Of a stretch of DNA of 64,000 nucleotides, positions 56,870 through 64,000 are shown one piece after another. The translations under genes and the position numbers were made by a program. Source of the DNA: Liolophura sinensis (lineage: Eukaryota > Mollusca > Polyplacophora > Chitonida > Chitonidae); contig NC_088296.1 of the NCBI RefSeq assembly GCF_032854445.1, positions 1,924,001 through 1,988,000 of the forward strand, read 5' to 3'. The notes beneath the pieces were generated by a model. The model made no database searches and was not told the DNA's origin. It saw nothing but the letters and a program-made list of their open reading frames with translations. Within the stretch, counting starts at the first letter, position 1. Every line of letters starts with the position of its first letter.

Positions 56870-58656
56870 AATTCAACCTCCTTGTAAAAGCACGAAACCG
56901 GTGTGAGCAAATAACGTAGAGTTAAATAGACTCCAGGCCCACCAAGCCCACCTGTGTGTATATACATAAATGTGTAAACTTTAAAATTCCACTAATCATG
57001 GGCAGGTTTCAATGTCTGCCATTGACGAGATTGTCCTTTTTTATTTTACATTTGTCAACAAACTTCTTTTAAAGTTTGTAAAGACTTCAAAGTGGCGTTA
57101 AAAAGGTATAAATCATATAAATATTTGTAAATATGTATACTGGGCAAAACATTGATCTTCCGTTCTTCATTTCCTATCTTTCACAACCGTTATAATTACA
57201 ACCAATCATCAAGTTCGCTTTTTGTTGTCTCCTATCTAAAATAAGCCTCCCTTCTTTGCGTTTGGACCATAAATACAAAAGGCTGGAATCACTAGACAGA
57301 AGGGTTAAATGTTTTGTTCTTACAAACAACATTCTCTGCACATATCCCAGCAGCATTTGTTTCCAATGAGCTTTGCGTTGGACAGGTATATACAAAGGGT
57401 TAGCGGTAAAACACGAACTTCGACGCTCTAACGGAGAGGGACGATCCCGGACATTACTTTCTGTCGATATGGATGCGCTGTCATCGACTTGTTCAAGTCC
57501 TGCTCGATTGCACAACTCGATAAAATGTCTTTTCTGCAGCCCTCGGTTCGATATCTCTGAAACTCACAGAAGCGGGCAATTGGCTGTGACACGTGACATG
57601 AACCGGTGCTCATTAGAACCTTTGTGGTGGGCTACGCCGGACCGCGGTGCCAACAGAGGAGACCTCTTGATATCCAGAGGTTATATAGCACGGAATGCCA
57701 CAAAGCATTACCGAAATTGTGAGAAAGTTAATTCTCCTCACGCTGTTCGTTGTTACTAATTGTTTTTGCATGAAGTGTTTTGGAACTGGTAATTCCATTA
57801 CTTTTTTGACTTGTAAATTGACTTAAAATTGTTATTGCCTCAAAAAGGCAAAATTATTTGTAATTTGACTTCTTCCCGAACTGTCACCGTCTACTGCTAT
57901 AAATGACAACCTGTTGGAAAATGGATTCTCTCTGTTATTGCTGGATAAAAATAATTTGTATAGCAGCTTGCCTCTGCATTATATCACTAGAAGTGATATG
58001 TCACATAAACCTTGCTGCTCATTTTTATATCTTCAGTAGCACACTTTGTTTAGGTACATTGTAGCGCATGTATATTTTTGTATGACATCAGGATGCCTTA
58101 TCACAGCGAATTAAATATTTGATCAGTCCGTCGGTGAGGAAAATTCATTGAGCTCACGAATTACAGGCAAATCCACCAGTAAACATATGGGTACATCCTT
58201 CAGTCAAACAGAAAATGCACTTGTTATTGTATTAATATCTAGGTGAAAAATCGATCTCAATGAATGATTCGTCTATCCATTGCTAACATATTCATTAAAT
58301 CTATAAAGCTTGATTGGGGATACTTTAGAATACACAATAGATAGCGTTTAACAGTTTCATGTAAATTGACTTATAGGCTGTCTCATCTTTGATCGCTATG
58401 GACAGAGTGATCCTTTAACACCAGAAGTGATGAGATACAGGTCTTTTTGAAAAGCAATCACGACTTTGTCATTTATTACCCATTAAGGCCACTTTTCAGA
58501 AGAATACTGTGGAAAAGTTTTAGCTTTTTAATTCCCATATTTTAATCTTTTTCACAAATATCCAGCATTTTTTTTCATCCCGTCCACAAGTCCAATCAAA
58601 CTATCGTGATAAGTAAATCAGTTTGTATTCGACGGATCGAATACAACGAGGTGCAC
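56870..58656. other. Unique DNA between two SINEs, no gene seen
   Basis: A 128-codon plus-strand frame at 57373-57759 lacks splice or domain support. Otherwise featureless. Confidence 0.4.
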
Positions 58657-58669
58657 TTTAATTTTCAGG

Positions 58670-58933
58670 GGCCTTCGTGGCTCAGTCGGTTAGCGCGCTA
58701 GCGCAGCGTAATGACCCAGGAGCCTCTCACCAATGCGGTCGCTGTGAGTTCAAGTCCAGCTCATGCTGGCTTCCTCTGCGGCCGTAAGTGGGAAGGTCTG
58801 CCAGCAACCTGCGGATGGTCGTGGGTTTCCCCCGGGCTCTGCCCGGTTTCCACCCACCATAATGCTGGCCGCCGTCGTATAAGTGAAATATTCTTGAGTA
58901 CGGCGTAAAACACCAATCAAATAAATAAATAAA
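58670..58933 (+). mobile_element. Full-length tRNA-SINE with perfect 13-bp TSD
   Basis: The best consensus-like copy. A box 'tggctcagtcgg' (58678), B box 'gagttcaagtcc' (58746), then 'gtgggaaggtctgccagcaa', 'cccgggctctgcccggtttc', 'ccataatgctggccgccgtc', 'gtataagtgaaatattcttg', 'agtacggcgtaaaacaccaa' and (AAAT)n. 'tttaattttcagg' flanks at 58657-58669 and 58934-58946. Confidence 0.97.
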
Positions 58934-58979
58934 TTTAATTTTCAGGCAAAATTAAAAATCTTGACATTATAAGACTATG

Positions 58980-59330
58980 CAGTTGTCCAAATTGTCGTAA
59001 AATGATCAGCATAAATCTGATAGTACGCGCTAATAGCATGGAAATTAACACTCCTTTGTCAACTGACCTCCTGAAATCTGTTGTAATATTAAAACCCGTT
59101 ATTCCGGCCTTTGTAATTCCACTGAATAAACATCTTATTATTTCATCATTACCTTACGATCATATTCCCGTTGCACATCCTGTATCTATGGTTTCAATAT
59201 TGAATAGAAGGCGGCGGGTGGTTGCTTTCTGTGGAATAAAGCCAAGGCTTTGTGTTCAAGAGATCTTCCACGTAATATAAGCATACAATGTAATCGCGTA
59301 TACAATTTATACAGTGATGTATCTTTTCGC
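58980..59330 (+). repeat. 2.6-kb tandem unit, tail of an earlier copy
   Basis: Matches 60520-60850: 'catattcccgttgcacatc', 'ttcaatattgaatagaaggc', 'ttgctttctgtgga' and 'tttgtgttcaagagatct'. It also matches 63100-63330 less fully. The upstream part of this unit is missing. Confidence 0.8.
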
Positions 59331-59344
59331 GATCATATGTGGTT

Positions 59345-61975
59345 CACACCGTGGTTTATAGATTAGATAATGTGGTTGTGTTACACGAACCTTCTGGATA
59401 AATTGTGGATAAAGCTTTACATGCAGTGAAATACAAACACGTCCAGCAGTCCACTCTGATTAAAATTGTATTGCAATCAGCAAACCAGTTTACCAGAATT
59501 GAACAATTAAATCACGCACAAAGCAAATCTCCGCCCTAAAAGTGAAACTATGGAGGCTAAGCGTGAGTCTTCCCTAGGTGGTGACTCCCTCAGAGGTGAT
59601 GATTCTCGCCATTCCGTTCCCAGAGAAGAGCATTATTTTACCATCTGCATGAAAGAAAGTAACACCAGTCAAGAGACGCCGGTATTCAATTCGCAGTAAA
59701 GTCTGCCACTAAATCAGATTGTTCTCGCATAGGATTTTATAGTCGGATATGAATCCCATTGTCTATACTAAACGCACTCGGTCTCCATGGTGACGAAGCG
59801 CTAATATGGCGGCATCCACATCTGTAAAGACAAATTCATCTGTTTGAAAACACTTGAGCGTGACGATGACGACAGGCTTGGAAGTGCTCTCGCCAGAGTG
59901 GGTGTCTGGATAACGAAGCAAGAGTGTTAGGCCGAATGCCGATAACCTTGTGATGTATCAAGGATTGATTAAGAAAAAGTCTGCGCTTGTACAAGAGAGA
60001 ACACACTCGACGTCGCACGGAGCGAACGCATCATAAGGGATATACACACCATGTTGTTGTTACTGCAAGGCGTACAGACGGTGTTAACAGCGTCAGCAAA
60101 GAATGACGTGTTGCGTTTATACGGATAAACAAAAAAGGGAAGCGATAAACAATATTCATTGCGGTGCGCCCTATAAGACTAAAACAGACTGATATTTAAA
60201 AAAAAAATATTTACAAAGTCGAAAGGCAGTGCAAAGGAGTTTAATCGTTAACCTTTTAACCAATGTTGTTAACGCTCTGTTTGTTTACCTGTGGCAGCAC
60301 AGAAATGACCAGCAGAAGTAAAAACGTCGCTTTCTATGTCGAGGACATAACCACATGTACCCACAAAAACTGTGAGTGGAAAGTAAGCTTTTACAGGGTG
60401 TGCAGGAAGTGATAAGCGCACCATGGACAGAATATAGCGTCTCACAGCACACCTAACAGCGGAGAAAATATTTACATTCAAAACATCGTGCTAGAATCCA
60501 AAGACGTGAAACGACCAGCCTTGACCTGACAGCACACGGTATTAACATGGAAACTGCCACTTCTGTGTCAGGTGACCCCGTGAGAATTAACGGCATGCGC
60601 AGTAAGATTATAACCTCATGTTGGAGCCTTTGTAAATTAACTAAATAAACACGAACTTAATATTCCAACATTGTTTTACGGCCATATTCCCGTTGCACAT
60701 CTTGTGTCTTTGTTTTCAATATTGAATAGAAGGCGACGGATGATTGCTTTCTGTGGAGTAAAGGCAAGTCTTTGTGTTCAAGAGATCTCCCACACAATAT
60801 AAACATACAATTTAATCGCGTATACGCCTGTTCAATTTGTTGTGAATTAAGCACTCACTCACTCACTCACTCACTCATTCACTCACTCTAATTTAACTAT
60901 AGAAAGGGGTAATTTATCAGTTTTCAGTGGGTTGTTCCATTAAAATTTCATGCGATTAAATAAAAGGTAATTTGTCCTTTTTGGTCACAACAGATAAGGG
61001 ACAAAACGTTTGTGACCTTGACACAATGTTTGAAGGCGAACTCAATTAATAAGGAAGACAAACAGATAAGAGTCATCCTCAAGGGGGTATGTGTTTTGGG
61101 ATGGTGTTGTGTGTAAAATGCCAGCGATGATCATCCACAGTATGTACACTAAGAGCCACAAAACCTCAGTGCAACAAATCGATGGCAATGACGCGCATAA
61201 TACCTTGCATGTCGTTCCACTTCGTCCTGAGAAATTTGATTACGTTTCCTTGGTCTAAGATAAAGCACATCTTTCTTCAAAATCTGATTTGCATAGATCT
61301 GAAAAAACAAGCGACATTCATGTTATTAAATTATTTCGAATGCATGTGTGTCTGTATTTATCATTTTTTAAAAGTATATTTGGATGGCGCACAGATTTGT
61401 TTTTCTTTCTGTATGTTTTCAAGACACCTCTTTGAATCAGTCTTGATATCATCCATCTTGTTGGATCTTAGATTCTTTGCGTTCTGAAAGGGCCGACGGG
61501 GTTAATAAAAAAACAACTGCAGAGATTTTGCCACGTTTAATAGCTAGCCAACACAAAGGTGGCTCGGCGCTATGAAACCGACCAAAACATAATTAAAGCT
61601 AACTTCAAGTCTGCATGTTGAAAAAAACAACAACGCTAAATTGATTAATTTGGAAGAAATATATAGAACATGAATGTACACCGACAATTGGTTGTGATAT
61701 GTACACATTGATATCCCCCTCTGGGATTTATGTGATTTTCGCCCATGTCGGGTTGTTGATGACTTCTTGATATGTTCTGGCCATCCCTGAACAAGGCGTG
61801 TTGATGACCTGTTGATATCTTCTGAACGTTATTGAATAAGCCGTGTTGTTGGTCTTACCCTAGCGGAATTGAAGAGTCTGAGGAATACTTTGCCGGTAAG
61901 ATTGCCAAAGAGGTATTACCGATATACTGACGTGTCTTCCCTGCACAAAACATATCGTTCAAGTCTTTTTTTAAA
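59345..61975 (+). repeat. 2.6-kb tandem unit, complete copy
   Basis: Homologous to 61976-64000 at an offset of about 2.6 kb, falling to 2.46 kb. Examples: 'aagtctgccactaaatcaga' at about 59700 and 62298, 'acacttgagcgtgacgatga' at about 59849 and 62449, 'aatgacgtgttgcgtttata' at about 60100 and 62707, and 'gcaacaaatcgatggcaatg' near 61171 against 'gccacaaatcgatggcaat' near 63638. A block of about 1.1 kb (60850-61960) is absent between the earlier tail and this copy. No reading frame is conserved at third positions. 60,000-scale sequence is otherwise non-coding in appearance. Confidence 0.9.
60849..60893 (+). repeat. (CACT)n microsatellite
   Basis: 'aattaag' then about ten CACT units with one CATT. 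The context 'gtgaattaagcactcactc' recalls the tail of the family-2 element, of which it may be a remnant. Confidence 0.85.
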
Positions 61976-64000
61976 ATTCAAATATTACTGTTGTGTAACA
62001 TGAACGCTCTGGGAAAATTGTGAACAGAGTTTTACATGCAGTAAAACACAAACACGTCCAGAAGCTCCACTTTGATTAAAACTACATTGCCATCAACCAA
62101 ATCAGCTTACTAGAATTGAACAAATAAATCACGCAAAAACCAGATCTCCGACATAAAAGTGAAACTCTGAAGGCTAAGTGGTGACTCCCTAAGAGGCGAT
62201 TATCGCTTCATTCCTTCCCAGAAAAAAGCATTACTTTACCATATCCATAAAAGAAAGTAACACCTGTCAGGAGACGCCAGTCATCAATTCGCAGTAAAGT
62301 CTGCCACTAAATCAGATTGTTCTCGCACAGGATTTTTAGACTCGGATATGAATCCCATTATCTGTACTGAACGCCGCTCAGTTTCCATGGCAACACATCG
62401 CTAAGATGGCGGCAACAACTTGTGTAAAGACAAATCTATCTCTTTGATAACACTTGAGCGTGACGATGACGACAGCCTGGGAAATTTTTCATGCCCGATT
62501 CGGCGTCTGGAGTACGGCCAAGAGAGTCCAGTGTCAGCCAGAATGTCGATAATCTGTGATGTATCAAGGATTGATTAAGAAAATGTTTGCGCCTGTACAA
62601 GAAAGAACACACGGGACGTCGCACTGTGCGAGTAAATCATAGGGGATAGACACACCAAGATTTGGCCACGCAAGGTGTACAGAGGGTGTTAACAGAGTCA
62701 GCAAAGAATGACGTGTTGCGTTTATACGGTTAAAAAATTGGAAGCGATAAGCAATATTTATTGCGGAGCAATCCTTAAGGACTAAGGAAGACTGGTATTT
62801 ATGAAAAATATTCACAAATTTGAAACAAAAAACAGTCCAAAGTAGATTCATGTTTTTTCACCTGTGGACGCATTTTATGTCGTTTTTCACAAAAGAAGTA
62901 AAGACGTCTTTGTCCATGTCGACCACATATTTACACGTAGGCACAAAAATCGTTATTAGAAAGCAGGTTTTTAGAGGATGTGCAGGAAGAAATAAACACA
63001 ACATGGGCCGAATTCAGCGTATCACAGTCTACCCATCAGCCGGAATAGTTTTCACATTCAAGACATCATGCTGGAATCAGTAGATGTAAAACGATCAGCC
63101 TTGACATGATAGCACCCGCTACCAGCATGGAAATTTGCACTTCTTTGTCAGGTGACCTCATCACTGTGTGCATTGAGATTGTAGCCCGTCATTCTAGCCT
63201 TTCTAATTCCACTAACTAAACACCAGCTCCATGTGGAATTCAGGCATGTGTTTGTGATAAATGGATATTCCACACAATATGTGCATACAATGCAATCGAG
63301 TATAGTTTGTTTCGATTTACTCTGAATTCTTCAATCCTGTACTCAAGGGTTTGCTTCTGTATAAATATAAATGATGTTATAAATGCGATATATAAGAGAT
63401 TCTGCCCTGCTGACCGCTTACATATCAGATGTTTGATGTCCCCAAATAAGAAATAAATCGGAATCGTTTTAATCTTGGCCTTATAGTCGAGAGGAAATAT
63501 GCGAGAGACAGATGGAATCTTTTTGATGTGGAAGAACAACCGCTTTCTGGACAAAGATGAAACACTGCTAATGAGGCGTTAAACTCGAATCAGTTTGTCA
63601 GCCTAAAGTGTTGGTGATGTACTTATAAGAACCAGTGCCACAAATCGATGGCAATCACACCCATTATACCTTGCACGTCGTTTTACTTCGTCCCGAAAAA
63701 TCTGGTTACGTTTAATTGGCCGGAGATGAAGTACATATTTCTTCAAAGTTTGATTCCAATGAATATGGGGAAAAAACAAAAAAAACAAAAACAAAGTGAC
63801 AGTCATGTAATTAAATTATCACGAATGCATCCGCTTCTGTATTTATCGTATTTGAAAGTTATAATCGTATGGCTCCCAGGCTTGCTCATCGCTCCTCACC
63901 TCTTTGCAAGTCACCTTTTTGAATTCAATCTAGATATCATCCATCTTACTTGATTGTATTTTTTTCGTGTCCTGAACGGGTCGAATATGTCGATGAAGAG
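61976..64000 (+). repeat. 2.6-kb tandem unit, copy running off the window
   Basis: Second collinear copy (see 59345-61975), cut by the right edge. Point differences and small indels are spread evenly, with no sign of purifying selection on a frame. A third-codon-position check on the pair 61182-61290 and 63648-63760 showed no bias. Confidence 0.9.

Noticed and set aside
58678-58757. Functional tRNA gene
   Set aside because: A and B boxes are present but the sequence continues into the SINE body with TSDs and an (AAAT)n tail; it is a SINE head.
61182-61487. Gene conserved between the two 2.6-kb units (61182-61487 and 63648-63953)
   Set aside because: Both start with a similar 30-odd residue frame, but differences fall equally at all three codon positions and the frames diverge afterwards, so similarity reflects DNA duplication only.

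Overview
This window looks like intergenic or intronic nuclear DNA from an animal, most likely a mollusc. The main reason is at least a dozen copies of a tRNA-headed SINE whose 3' part ends 'gagtacggcgtaaaacacc' followed by (AAAT)n. I associate this sequence, and a second 'gacgttaaacccc ... (CACT)n' family, with bivalve and gastropod genomes. That assignment is from memory and cannot choose between the two classes. There are no bacterial-style genes, no operons and no CRISPR. The sequence is AT-rich with stop codons throughout, and most longer open frames fall inside tandem repeats or SINEs.

Layout. 1-6650: a tandem segmental duplication (copy A about 1-3650, copy B about 3664-6650). Each copy opens with a 16-bp minisatellite. 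Only copy A carries a seven-unit 105-bp array, and only copy B carries a SINE at 5566-5742. 6650-9490: mostly unique DNA holding the best coding feature, a first coding exon at 8859-9007 (+) with clean splice signals. 9490-13090: a 21-bp array and a 46-bp array. 13090-28375: unique DNA with scattered SINEs, a foldback element, tRNA-like relics and several low-copy dispersed families. 28379-32325: a 34-bp array, a SINE, a MITE-like element and a 28-bp array. 33-41 kb: unique DNA with SINE copies. 41268-42779 (-): a broken non-LTR retrotransposon reverse transcriptase, abutted by a family-2 element. 43-56 kb: unique DNA, a 41-bp array, G-quadruplex-type tracts and a 54-bp array. 56595-58933: two full-length SINEs with perfect target-site duplications. 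58980-64000: a tandem array of about 2.6-kb units running off the window.

Genes. Only one exon (8859-9007) is well supported. It appears to start a protein whose other exons I cannot place; if the gene runs rightward, much of the window may be its introns. Three further exon candidates (19929-20030 minus, 47997-48090 plus, 52761-52834 plus) have plausible splice sites and open frames, but nothing ties them together. No pathway or gene cassette can be reconstructed.

The most unusual property is the number of unrelated minisatellites (periods 16/48, 21/126, 28, 34, 41, 46, 54 and 105 bp, roughly a tenth of the window), together with two kilobase-scale tandem duplications at the two ends. I did not find a convincing new biological system. 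The duplications, arrays and uncharacterised dispersed families are the items most worth checking.
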